This document shows, in pieces, positions 36,151-48,410 of a stretch of DNA of 64,000 nucleotides. This DNA is from Tetrahymena elliotti 4EA (taxonomy: Eukaryota; Ciliophora; Oligohymenophorea; Hymenostomatida; Tetrahymenidae). Location: positions 63,092 to 127,091 of the forward strand of contig JH720294.1 of NCBI GenBank assembly GCA_000231825.2. Direction: 5' to 3'. The notes beneath the pieces were generated by a model that made no database searches, was not told where the DNA came from, and was given only the letters and a program-made list of their open reading frames with translations. Numbering within the stretch: position 1 is the first letter of the stretch; each line of letters starts with the position of its first letter. The position numbers were made by a program, and so were the translations under genes.

Positions 36151-38245
36151 TTTAAAATAATATATATAATATTCATATAAATTATTAAACTTTATTAAAA
36201 ATAATCATCCATTTAAAAAAATTAACTAATTTATTTCATTTAAAGATTAATAATATGTTTAACAATCAATCCTAAAATAAAATTTTATATTTTGTGTTTT
36301 GTGTTTTGTTTTTTGAGTTCTAAGGTTGCCAATTTGTTTATAAATAAATATAAAATACTTCTATGAAAAATCCCATTCTAAAATTTTTGTTGATTTAAAA
36401 TAACTAACTTATCAAAATGTTTTTGTTCTTTAATGTTAATCAATCTGAAAATATTTACAGATAATATTACAATTTTTTTAAAAAAGATGATTTTTAAGTC
36501 ATGATATTATCGAAATAATTTCAAATATTTGATAATAAATTTAGTAATTTAACAACTCTTTAATGTTTTCGTTGATAAAGGAAATATTCTACTCATTTTA
36601 GTTTATCAAAAAAAGAACACAATAACTTCAAAATGAATCTTTTAAGTCATGAAAGATTATTTTTTTAAAATATTTATTTTCAAGTTTAGATTTATTTGAA
36701 AATTTTAGTTGATTTATTTATATATTTTTAAATATACTTATTTAGAATGGCTTTGAATTTTTTAAAATATTTTGATTAAGGTTTTATTTATCAAAAAAAA
36801 GGTTAGCAATCAAATTTAACTGAAAATGATTGAATAACAAAAAATAAAATATGAACTCTCAAAAATTCAGAATATGAAATTATATTTTGTTAACATAAAT
36901 ATAATAATTACATTTGGAAAAAGATTAATTTGCTGATTTAGATAAAATTGGATATCTGATTTTTAAATTAAGAAATAGTCTAGTTTTAAGATAATTGAGA
37001 TAGGAATTTATCATTTATCAATAGAAATTTTGGTTATTATCTTGAATAGCTAACTGGCAATTCAAAAAATAACTAAATCAGATAAAAAAAATAAAATATA
37101 TAAATAATAATAAATACGCAAAAATCTTAATGGCTTTAATAAATAAAGTAAATTCTGAATAATTTTAAACCCATTTTAATTAAATATGATTAAAGCTGTC
37201 AGTTTTATTTAGATTATTTGTGTATCTTTTATTGATATTTTATTTCATAGTTGCTGAAATAATGTTATTTTTTGATTTAGTATTACATCATTTTTAGAAA
37301 ATATTCGAATTTAAATCTTACTTTGAAATCAACTCCTCAATTAATTTATTTATCTTTTTTATAAAACTAAAGAAAGTTTAATAATGATCTTTTAATTTGA
37401 GTTTTTGGTATTTATTTAAAATAAAAAATATTTTTAAAGCAAAACTTTGTATTTAAATTTAAGAAGAAAGCATAATTCAGATGGAAACCAAGGTATCTAT
37501 CTATCTATTAAAATTAAAATACAATCTATTTTACATCTTTATATCATATAATCATGGATTTTTAGCCTTAAATTAAAAAATCATAGATTAGTAATAAATA
37601 TAAAAATTTATTATTGTATACAACTAAATATACTTATTAATACTTAGAATTTTGAGAAATACAATTTTAGAAATTTATTATTTTTCTCTGAAAAATATTC
37701 AAGGATAAGAAAAAGTAATTACTTTACTTAAGAAATGAAAATGTAAAATAGATGGACTTAGCTATTTTAACAAAACCATAATTTAATAGTTTTAGATAAA
37801 TAAACACGCTGAGTTTCTAATAGATAGACAGAATTCTTCTCATTAAATATTAATTATGGAAATAATAGAATTAATTTCACTGAATTAAACTTTTATAGAG
37901 ACAAATAATATTTATTTTTATTTAATACAATCTAATTTCAAAATCCTTTTAAACAAATAAAAGAAGTATTAGATAATTAAATATGATTGCTTTTTGAAAT
38001 TTTTCATAGTCTGTAAAATTCGACAACATTTTAAAAGTTGTTTATATATATTTTCTATTCTTGAATGCTTTGATAAGTTATTACTCTGTGTTGTTGTTAT
38101 GAACACTTTTGAAAATTGTAAAGTAAAAATAGGTGTTTGCGATAATTACTAACTCTTTTGTAAAATTTAGCTTATTTGCTTATTTTTAGGTTGGTAATAA
38201 ATTAAAAACAATTAATAATTAATCAAAACATAATATAAGAAAAAA
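36151..38245. other. 2.1-kb intergenic region
   Basis: A/T-rich, with a TTTTGTG microsatellite near 36291-36315. No coding frame or RNA is recognised. It precedes the tandem family, so the regulatory region of paralogue A must lie at its right end. Confidence 0.6.
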
Positions 38246-40385
38246 ATGAATTTATCATATATTGATCTGTTTTCATCTTAATTTTTTTTTAATATCAAAA
38301 ATACACATCTTAGAAAAGGTACCTTATTTGGCTCACTTTTATCCATCCTAATAATTAGTATAACATTGTATTATTTTGGTTACCTGCTTTAATTGTACTT
38401 GAGAAACTAAATTGATCCTAATTATAAGATTCAAAATTTTAACAATAATTAATATGTAAAAATGGATTTAAGTGAAGATTTGGTTGCATTTAGGTTCGAA
38501 ATCAGCTATAACCTTAGCATTGAAAAGCTAGAGAGTTTAACAAATAAAACATATTTTGTTCATTAAGCTTATTATGTTAAATTAAGTCAAACAAGCAAGG
38601 AATAGATCGAACTTGATATAGTTAAATGCAAAAGTCCTACTTTGGAAGGATACTACTGCTTTGATTTTTCGAAATTAAAGAACTAACTCTTGTATACAGA
38701 TTTCGAATAAAGCGTTTAGTCAATGATATAAATTAGCACATATGGATGCTACGATACAGATTATTGGAAAGTTTCTGTCCCATCAAATTGTGCTGATCCT
38801 GCAGACATAAACAGTGTCTTAAATTCTTTAAATTCAGGCATCAAAATAAAAATAAAGACTTCTTAATTTAATACTACTTCTAAGTAAATAGAAACAAGCT
38901 ATAGAGGTAGTAAAATTAACACTTTATAAAATTAATTATTTTTAACAGCCATAAGAATTCAGTAGTAAATCACTTAAATCAAGTAAGGCTATTTCTTTTA
39001 GTCTGAATCTAATTTTACATCTGCCCTTTCATATGGAGTCGAAATGCAGAGTCTAGATAAGTAAAGAATTAAAGAATATGCTAATTTAGGAAGCATAAGT
39101 TAAATAGATGTACTCTTAGATGATCTATATTCTGAAATATAAATCTAGTACATAACTATACCAACCATCCTCTCCTAGGTTAACAGTATCTTTTAGGTTT
39201 TATTACTAATGGGATTTATTGGAAGACAAATTTCTAGAAAATCTATGAAAAATGATTTTATTTTTACTTACTTTAAAAATACCTATCTGCAGAAATACTT
39301 ACAAACAATTTCATTCTATTAAAGCATTCAACAAGTAAATTAGATTACAGAAGAGTAAAAAGAGGCAACTTAAAAAGATTTAAAAAATTCTGAAGAGTTA
39401 AATGAAAAAGATATTCTAGAAAAAACATTTTTAAATGAAATTCAATCTTGTAGTTTTAAGCCGAAACACATTTTAGATTTATACAAATCTAAAAAAGACA
39501 GTTTTTAGACTTATGGTATATCAAATAGCATTCAATTTAATGACAAAACAACATTCAATGATGAAACACCTTTTTAAAAAAAGGAAAAAAATTTAATTTA
39601 GAATTAGCAGCTTGAGATGATTAATAGTGAGTCAGATAAATAATAAGAAAGTAAATCAAATCACTAAGATTTTAATGATTAGCTTCAGTATTAAATTTAT
39701 GATTTCAAAGGTAAGAAAAAAGAATAAATTCATCAATAAAGCAAGCAACTGGAAAATTTGATGTACAAATAACAAAATATTGAAGATGATAAGCCAAATC
39801 AGAATTTAAACAAACCACAAGATGCTAAATAAACTTAAAATATTTATTATCAAATAATTTAAGTTCTAAAAAATTAAACTATTTAAGCAAGGGCATACAA
39901 AATTCTCTTCTAGGATAGGTAATCAATCAATCAATCATAAATAATTTAATTAAATTATTTTTTAACCTAAAAGGTTTTGTAGAAAAAGAGATTTTATTTC
40001 AGATGAAAAGCTAAGTGAAGATTTGAGAAAAAAAATAGAATTTTAAATAAGAAAAGATCTCAATATTTTTTCTATTTATTAAGATATTTTATTTTTGAAA
40101 AAAGCAATTATGATTCTATTTAGTTAAGAGTAGCTGGCTACTCTTTAACTTGTTGGTTGTTCAAATAATTATTTAGATTTGAGCTAAAGTTAATTACAAA
40201 ATTAATTACAACAAGATGATAGTTAAGTTAATCACTATGAAAAGTAGTAAGCAATATTAACTTATGATGAAATCCATTCAAAATACCTTAAATAATTTTT
40301 TAAGAAGTGTTAAAGAAAAGAAAAACTAAGTAAAATTGATCAAAGAATTATATCCTCTATACCTAAAAACTTGTTTAATTTGTGA
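38246..40385 (+). CDS. tandem two-TM family, paralogue A
   Basis: About 694 residues after removing one 55-nt intron (39919-39973, with an AATC repeat). N-terminus IDLFSSQFFFNIKNTHLRKG, a first membrane helix at about residues 28-52, then a lumenal/extracellular domain with conserved Cys patterns (VKCKSPTLEGYYCFDFS, YGCYDTD, PSNCAD) and KIKTSQFNTTSK. A second hydrophobic segment is coded near 39170-39225, followed by a basic stretch and a Gln/Lys-rich cytosolic region. The C-terminal domain after the intron (ILFLKKAIMILFSQEQLATL, LVGCSNNYLDL, HYEKQQAIL, KIDQRIISSIPKN) is conserved in all paralogues. Function unknown. Only the first of the two family introns is present. The last codons are duplicated downstream. 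Confidence 0.8.
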
Positions 40386-41095
40386 CTAAATCTTACATGT
40401 TTGTATATTTTACAACTCTAATTTTTCTATTTCTATTAAATATTATTTTTCCAAGCTATTTTAAATTTGAATAAAACAAATCTAATTTTTCATTCAATAT
40501 TACTAATAAAAAAAATAATCACCATAATATTACTTGTTGTGTCTGACTGAATCTACAAACACATAGGATTCTATTTTAAATTAAGAAAATGTAAGTAAAA
40601 TGGATCTAAGAGTTTTATTACCTAAAAACTTATTTAATTTATGATTTCATCTTGCTTGCATCTGTGTATATTTTACAGCTCTAATTTTACTCTTTGTATT
40701 CAATAATATTTTTCCAAGCTATTTTAAATTATGTTTTTTATATGTGCTTGTCTTACAACTCTAATTTTATTCTTCCTATTAATTAATCTTTTTCCAAATC
40801 TATTTTTTTTATCACTTTCAAATGAAACTTCCTGTTAAAAAAACAAAAGGATTAATTATTTAAGTTTTTTTCATAAATTTATTTCTTTTTTCTTTAATAG
40901 CTTATTTGTTTTGAAATTTTTTTATTTTTTTGAGCTTTTCTCTTTAATTTCTTTTGAAATCAAAATTACTGATAATTTAAATTTACCTTTTTCAAAATAT
41001 AATCTGTGATTCTCTTTAGTATTTCTACAGCTATTTTAAATTCTGTTTTTTATTATTATGAATAAAACAATGCAATTTTTTATTCAATATTGCTC
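40325..41095 (+). repeat. duplicated 3' tail of paralogue A
   Basis: The last codons and 3' flank of A (from about 40325) recur from about 40591, keeping the codons for LPKNLFNL and a stop at 40642 (259 bp from the real stop at 40383). Further partial pieces of the flank (the unit with TTTTACAACTCTAATTTT and CCAAGCTATTTTAAAT) occur at about 40735-40800 and 41025-41095. Confidence 0.7.
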
Positions 41096-41473
41096 AAATA
41101 TGGAAATCCTATGCTTAGAAATTAGCAGAAAGAATAATAAAAAAAGTCAAAGCTATACTCTTAATTATAAATTCAGACATATCTAAAAGAAATAGTGATA
41201 CTTGTAAATGAGAACAAACCATTTCGTGATATGAGATCAAGGATTGTAAATGTTGAAAGATTATTTGCATTTTAACTTTATGCCACAAAGAAATATATTG
41301 GCTGATGATTATTTATTTAACTGTAATTTTAATACTAAATAAGCATTATTGATATCATAAATTACAAATTACTAAAGAAGAATGATAATAATTAATTAAA
41401 TAAATAGTTGAACTAAAAGAGGTGTTAAACAAAAAGCACAAATTACATAATAATCACTTAAATAATAATAATA
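40386..41473. other. intergenic, partly tail repeat
   Basis: The left two thirds are the tail repeats of A. The rest (about 41100-41473) is A/T-rich without a frame and should hold the promoter of B. Confidence 0.6.
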
Positions 41474-43621
41474 ATGAATTTTTCAAATTTTGATTTATTT
41501 TCATCTTAGTTTTGCTTTAACTTATAAAATTCTTTCAAAAAAAAAGGAACCTTTGTTGGCTCAATAATATCTATATCCATCGTAGGTGCTTGTTTATATT
41601 ACTTTTCATATCTCCTAAATTTATTTGTGAACAACTAAATTGATCCTAATTACAAAGCCCAAAATTTTTCTAATGATTAGAATATTTAAATGGATTTAAG
41701 TGAAGATTTGGTTGCATTTAGATTTGAATCAAGCTACAATATAAATGTTGACAAACTAGAAGAATAGACTCAAAAAAAATATATTGTTTTCTATGCTTTT
41801 TACTTGTAGTAAAACTAAACTACTTAAAAATAAATCTAAGTAGACATAATAAGATGTTCAAGTCCTACTTTAGCGGGGTTTTATTGTCTCGATTTTTCTA
41901 AACTAGAAAACAAAACTCTGTAATCAGACAAGCTTTAAAATTTATTATCCTAAATTTAGATAAATATTTATGGATGTCTAGATACAGATAACATTAAAAA
42001 AACTGTTCCACTAAATTGCGCTGATGATAATGATATTCAAAATGTAATAAATTCTTAAAACTCAGGAGTTTATATAAAAATAAAGACTTCTTAATTTAAT
42101 ACTACTTCTAAGAAAATAGAAACAAGCTATAGAGGTAGTTTTATAATGACTTTATAAAATTAGTTATTTTTGACTTTTATCAAAATTCAATAATAAACCT
42201 CAACAATCAAATAGGGTTTTATAATTTAAGAAAAATCTAGTTTTACATCTCCTCTTTCATATGATATCTAACATTAAGGACTAGATAGAGAATAAGCTAT
42301 TGCCTTTTCTAAATTGGGGAGTATCAGCTAAGTAAATATACTCCTTGATGAATAATACTCTTAAATTTAAATTTAATATCTTACTTTCCCATTCATTCTA
42401 TCTCAGGTTAACAGTGTCTTTTAAATGCTAATTCTATTCGGATTTTTTGTCAGATATTTTTCTTAAAATTAGTTGAAAAATGATTTTATTTTTACATTAC
42501 TATAGAGTACATATATTCAAAAATATTTACAGATTCTCTAATCCAATAAATTGATTTCAGAAACAAAAGTTGAATAATAAATCGAAGATGAAAACAATTT
42601 AAAATATTCAGAAGAACTTAAGGACAAAGATATTTTTGAGCAGACTCAAATTCAAAATAAAATTTAAAATATTGATTTTAAGTCAAAATAGATTTTAGAT
42701 TTGAGAGCTTCAAGAAATAACAGTTTTCAAACAAGCTATCATAAAAGCCCAAATATTGATTTTGTTTTATCTCAAAGCTGTTAAAAATTAAATTTAAATG
42801 CTAAAAGCAAAATCTCTTATCAAGAATAAAGTTCCAAAGCTAATACCGTTTATCAAGATAGCAATTAATTTAAATATCAATAAAATGAATAAGAAGCTAG
42901 TAAAATAGAATCTTAAGATTAAATTTTTAATAAAAAGAATAATTATTCTTTCACATCTAAAGTATAAAATTAATAACATGATAGTATATTTTACTAAGAT
43001 GAAAACACCTAATAACTTTAAGAAAGCACAAAAAATTAGAAAAATATTGTTTCAAATAATTAAATCATGAATATCTATGGATAACTTACAAAAATAGTTT
43101 AAAACTCAACCATTTCAAGATAAGTACAAAATATATTGTTTAAAAATCGGTATTATTTATTTATTTATTTTCTTAAAAACAAACATTTAAATTTATATAA
43201 TTTTTTTAGATTTTGCAAAAATGCTAATAAAAATGAAGAAGGCATTTTAAATAAATAACAGAAAGCAATAATTGAGTCTTAAGTCAACAAAGATTTGAAT
43301 ATTTTTTAATTCTATAAAGATGTTTTGTTCTTGAAAAAAGCCATTATGATTTTATTCAGCAAAGACTAGCTTTCGATGCTTCAATTTGTTGGATGTTCTG
43401 ATGATTTTTTAAATCTTAATTCAAATTATCTGAAAAGTATATTGCTTAACAAAGAACAAAAAGTAAGTCATTTTGAAAAGCAGCAAGCTATTTTATTCTC
43501 TGAGGATGTTAATCTTAAATATGTCCAAAAGTTCATGAAAAGATAACAAAATTTATTAAATTAATCTAAAATTGATAAGAGAATTCTGTCTTCTTTACCT
43601 AAAAATTTAAAAAATTATTGA
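41474..43621 (+). CDS. tandem two-TM family, paralogue B
   Basis: About 695 residues with one 60-nt intron (43150-43209, starting with a TATT repeat). Same plan as A: FDLFSSQFCFNLQNSFKKKG, membrane helix 1, Cys motifs (IIRCSSPTLAGFYCLDFS, YGCLDTD, PLNCAD), IKIKTSQFNTTSKKIETSYR, helix 2 near 42405-42450, a Gln/Asn-rich linker, and the C-terminal domain (VLFLKKAIMILFSKDQLSML, FVGCSDDFLNL, HFEKQQAIL, KIDKRILSSLPKN). A and B share the one-intron layout and are each other's closest relatives by eye. A decayed copy of B's 3' half lies at 46920-47630. Confidence 0.8.
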
Positions 43622-44256
43622 CCACATAATACTAAAAGATAGCAACATTATTATTCTTAACTAATATATTCCATAAAGTTTGATATAAGTTAATGACTTA
43701 CAATATTTGATAAATTTTACATTTTTATGAAATAACATTAAAGTTTATTTAAAATTATAATTCAAAAAAATATTGTGTATTGTTTTGACTGAATAACACC
43801 GTTTTAGATTTATTAAATAAACAGAATATTTTTATTAAAAATTCTAAATACAACAAAAAAATAAAGTAAAATAATTTACTATCTTTGATTTTATGATTTT
43901 ATTTAAAAAGATAATAAATGGATTCTTAATTAATATGATACAAGCATCATCGTAGTGTAGTCAAATGTAAAAAAAAGAGAGAGATACAACAGAAATTTAA
44001 AAGTAATTATTGTTTCAAAATTATAGGTTTTCAAAAATGATATTTATTTCTTAAAAACATTGTTCTAAAATTAATTGCAATTTCCTGTTATAATATTTGA
44101 CAAAAACATAAAAGCTTTTAAGAAAATAATAATGCTAAAAACAGAAAGTAAAAATAAATAAATTACATTGATTTAATAATCATAACAAAATTAAATTCAA
44201 CAAAATAACTTCAAAATTAAAACCCATAATTAAAAAGCAAGTAGAATTAAAAAAAA
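43622..44256. other. B-C spacer
   Basis: 635 bp of A/T-rich DNA. Diverged copies of this spacer recur at about 47640-47912 and 48700-49586, so it was duplicated with its flanking genes. The promoter of C is presumably here. Confidence 0.6.
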
Positions 44257-46506
44257 ATGAATTACTCTACAATTGATTTATTTTCTTCCCAATTTTATTT
44301 TAATGTCAAGAAATCTCAAATTAGAAAAGGAACATTAGCTGGCTCATTATTGAGTATAGCTGTTGTAACTCTAACCGCATACTATTTTGGCTTCCTATTA
44401 AACTTATACATAAACAATTTAATTGAGCCTAATTATAAAGCTCAAAATTTTTCAAATGAGAATTTTAATGAATTAGAATTAACTGAAGATCTTTTGGCAT
44501 TTAGGTTTGAATCTAGCTTTAATCAAAGTGTTGAATAGTTAGAAAAATAAACTAATTCTACTTTTTTTGTTTATAAAGTTAATTTTATATATATAAATTA
44601 AGCAAAATTTTATTCTATCCCAATTCATTTTGTTAAATGTTCAATTCCTAGTTTAGAAGGATTTTATTGCTTAAACTTCTCTAATTTATAGAACAAAGTA
44701 CTAGTATAAGCCAGTAAAAATAATATTTAATCTTAAATTTAAATAAATACATATGGTTGTAGAGATTTGGACTCTATAAAAACTACTATCCCTGATAACT
44801 GTGCTAGCGAATAAGATATAGATAATGCTATAAATGCATTGAATGCTGGCATAAGGATAAAAATAAAGACTTCATAATTTAATACTACTTCTTAATTATT
44901 ATAAACAAGCTACAGAAGTACCCTGGTTTATGCTTTATCTAACTAGCAAGTATTAACAACTTTAAAAATATAAAAGTAAATGACTTCAGTAAAATATGGC
45001 TATTTAATTTAGAGGTAGGATCACTTTTCTTCTCCATTATAATATAATATAGAAAATTAAACTCTTGATAGATAATCAGCTATGTAATTAGTAGGTATTG
45101 GATCAATGAGTTTAATTGCTGTACAAGTAGATGATTTATTTTAAGAAGTAGAAATAGAATACCCTGCAATAGCATAGATTTTAGCTCTTGTTAATAGTAT
45201 TTTCTCTATATTAATGTTATCTGGTTTTATAGGTAGAAAAATATCTTGGAGATCAATAAAATAAGACTTCTTTCTTTTTCTTTTACAAAATAACTATTAA
45301 GATCTTTATCTAGAATTATAAAAATCAATTATGCCAAATAAATCAATAGTAAACAGTAAACATGATAACAAATATTAAGGAAATACAAATTTATCTTAAG
45401 AATAAAAAGTGAGATAACTAGAGTGTATTAATTAGTAATTAGAACAGCAATTAGATAATGAGTCAGATTTATAGTTAGATCTTTAAAAATAAGAAGATGG
45501 TTTACAGTAAATCCAGAAATTATAAAATTTAAGAAGGTCTATCAGCTTTAAAAGCAAAAAGGACCTAGATTCTTAAAATTCAATTCAGAATAAATAAGTA
45601 AAAAAACCAGTTTCAAAATTTTTTGAAGAAAAAAATGATAGCCAAAAAAACAAAAAAATATTTTAAAAAAGAGATAATTCAGATAATACTAATTGCTTAG
45701 TACCACCCTAGAAAATTAAGTAGAAAAAAGTTTAATAAATACATTTGGAACAGAGTGATACTTCTAAATAATCAACTTTAAATTTAGAATTAGGTTAAAA
45801 TTAATCTATGAGTAATGAAGGGAGTACTCAAAAAAAGAATAGTTTTGTTTTACAAAGAACTCCTTTTTCAAGTTCAGAACAGGTTAATCTAGAAAAAAAT
45901 AGCATAGAATAAAATAATCAATAGTAGATTTAAAACCTGAAAATGATAAAAGATAATCACATTCCAACTAAAATTTAAAATATGATACTTAAGAAGATGT
46001 AAATTGTTAATTCATTTCATTCTTATTTTTGTTCACTTTTTTAAATAAATTAGAAATAGCTACAAAAAAAATCAATCAAACAAATCTTTAAACCTCAAAT
46101 AAAAAATTGAGAGCTAGGTTGAATAAGAACTTGACATTTTTAAACTCTACAAAGATATATTATTTCTCAAAAAGGCTGTCTCTATTTTGTTAAGCCAAGA
46201 ACAATTAGCTTCTTTAGAGATAGTAGGTTGTTCCTCTAATTTTTTGGAAATTGACTTTAACAGAGTTGAGGATATCACTGCTATCAAATAAAGTATATTT
46301 TTTTCATTTTTAGGTATAAATTTATAAAAAATGTTAAAGTAGCTAATAAAATGACCCACTATGAAGAATAAACTGCTATTTTAAAATCTAATGAACTTTA
46401 ATATAATTACATTTAAAGCTTTCTAAAAAGGTGCTAAAATAATCAAAAGTTAAGTTATGTGGATCAAAGGATCTACTCTTCTATTCAAACAAATGCATTT
46501 AATTGA
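44257..46506 (+). CDS. tandem two-TM family, paralogue C
   Basis: About 714 residues. Two introns: 45999-46053 (55 nt) and 46293-46342 (50 nt). N-terminus IDLFSSQFYFNVKKSQIRKG, helix 1 at about residues 27-52, Cys motifs (VKCSIPSLEGFYCLNFS, YGCRDLDS, DNCAS), IRIKIKTSQFNTTSQ, helix 2 at about residues 305-327 (ILALVNSIFSILMLSGFIGR) followed by a basic WRSIKQDFF. A long Gln/Ser/Lys-rich region follows, then the C-terminal domain (ILFLKKAVSILLSQEQLASL, IVGCSSNFLEI, HYEEQTAIL, FLKRCQNNQKLSYVDQRIYS). C and D are very similar along coding, intron and upstream sequence. Role unknown. Confidence 0.82.
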
Positions 46507-46919
46507 AATTGGCAGGCACAAATATTCAAAAGAATTTTTAATTGATTAATAAGCAAATATATAAAATAATTTATTTTGCTAATTTACTAATTTATTTATT
46601 AAAATTTATAAACATTAATAAAAACAGATTATTTCAATTTTTAAACACGGATAAAACAAAAAATCTTACATTTTTAACAAGTGCAAATGATTAAAGATAT
46701 TAATTTATCATTTACATTTTTTCAAATTTTTATGTTATGTTATGTTATTTTATTTTAAAACTAAAGTTTTTTTTCGGCTTCATATTGTTTTTTTTAAATC
46801 ATTTCTACCTTATTTTTATTTTTGCATAAAAACATCTTGCTATTATCTTTTCATAACTTCTTCATCTAATTTTTTTAATTATTCTTTAAATTTAGATAAA
46901 TCTTCTGAATCTATTTTCT
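46507..46919. other. intergenic
   Basis: About 400 bp, A/T-rich. No intact frame with family similarity before about 46920. Confidence 0.5.
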
Positions 46920-47630
46920 TTAAAAAATTATTTATTTTTGACTTTTATCAAAATTTAATAATAAATCTCTACAATTAAATAGGGTTATTTAATTTAAGAA
47001 AAACTTGGTTTTATATTGATATCTAACATTTACCCTTTCCTTTGGGGGAGTTTTAGAATGAAGAACTTTTTCAATTCTCACCATCAAAATTTTTTTTTTG
47101 TAAGACATTTTTCTTAAAATTGTTGAAAAATGATTTTATTTTTACCTTGCTATAGAGCACGTATATTCAAAAATATTTACAGATTCTCTAATCTAATAAA
47201 TTTATTTCCATAACAAAAGTTGAAGAATATATCGAAAAAGAAAACAACTTAAAATATTCAGAAGAACTTTGGGCAAAGAGATTTTTGAGCAAACTTAAAT
47301 TCAAAATAGAATTTAAAATATAGATTATAAGTCTAAATAGATTTTAGAGGAATAACATTTTTCAAACAAGCTATTTTAAGAGCTCAAATATTGATTTTAT
47401 TTTATCTCAAAGCTGTTAAAAATTAAATTTAAATGCTCTTATAAAAATCTCTAATTAAGAATAAAGTTTCAAAGTTAATAATGTTTATCAAGATAACAAT
47501 TAAATTAAATATCAATATAGTGAATAAGAAGTGAGTAAAATAGAATCTTAAGATTAAATTTTTAACAAAAAGAATAATTATTCTTTCACATCTAAAATAT
47601 AAAATTAATAACATGATATTAAACTTAATC
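46920..47630 (+). pseudogene. decayed copy of paralogue B (3' half)
   Basis: Clear nucleotide similarity to B from about 42160 to 42970: the TTTTTGACTTTTATCAAAAT block, the segment around AAAAATGATTTTATTTTTAC, and the repeat of the linker region (47429-47614 matches 42794-42979). Several deletions and frame changes are visible, for example where B has ACATCTCCTCTTTCATATG and this copy has lost it. The N-terminal half and the C-terminal domain are absent. It is not expected to make protein. Confidence 0.75.
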
Positions 47631-47911
47631 TTTTTATTGTAAATTCTGAAATACGTCCAAAAAATTTAAAGAATTGATTTATTCTTTCTTTTTGTTTTAG
47701 AATTTTAAAACAAAAATGCTGTTAATATAAATTAGGTTTTTTGGTTAATTAAAATTTATTATCAAAATGAAAAAAAATAATTGACCTTAATTAAAAAAAT
47801 TATCATCAAATAATTAAAATAAAAAATAACCAGAAACATAAAATTATCTCTTTACTTTCCTTGATTATATAATTTTATTTGAAGATATAACAAGAAAGTA
47901 ATAATAATCGA
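47631..47911. other. copy of the B-C spacer
   Basis: A/T-rich. It shares blocks with 48890-49110 (TTTAGAATTTTAAAACAA and AAAATTTATTATC) and with the DNA just upstream of C and D (CCTTGATT...TTTATTT). It sits between the B relic and the C/D-type relic exactly as the spacer sits between B and C. Confidence 0.55.
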
Positions 47912-48410
47912 TATGAATTTTAAAATACCATTTAGAAATCATAAATTAGAAAAGGAACATTAGCTAGTTCATTATTGAGTGTAGCTGTTATAACTCTAAC
48001 TGTATACTACCTGGGTTACTTGTTTAATTTATATATAAACAATTTAATTGATCCTATGTAAAGCTCAAAATTTTTCAAATGAGGATTTTAACTAGTTAGA
48101 GTAACTGAAGATCTTTTGGCATTTAGGTTTGAATCTAACTACATACAATACAAGTGTGGAATCGCTAGAAAAATAAACTAATTCTACATTTATAGTTTAT
48201 AAAGTTTATTTTTTATACATAAATAAGGAATAATATGATTTGATCCCAATTGATTTTTTAAAAATGTACAATTCCTTCTTTAGATGGATTTTATTGCTTA
48301 AATTTATCTAATTTCTCAAACAAGACTCTATATTAAGTAAGCAATAAGAATTATATCTAATCTTAAATTTAGATAAATACATCAGTTCCAAAATTTTTTG
48401 AAGTATAAAA
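47912..48410 (+). pseudogene. decayed N-terminal copy of a C/D-type paralogue
   Basis: Similar to the first about 170 codons of C, D and F (AGAAAAGGAACATTAGC, the helix-1 region, GAAGATCTTTTGGCATTTAG, the GATGGATTTTATTGCTTAAA Cys region), with small frame-breaking changes. At about 48384 the similarity jumps directly to the segment around TCAAAATTTTTTGAAG, which lies some 860-870 bp further on in C and D. A large internal deletion has therefore occurred, and the similarity then stops. Confidence 0.75.

Noticed and set aside
42794..42979. Antisense frame that matches another antisense frame at 47429-47614
   Set aside because: The two match because they lie opposite paralogue B and its decayed copy; the similarity is explained by the sense-strand duplication.
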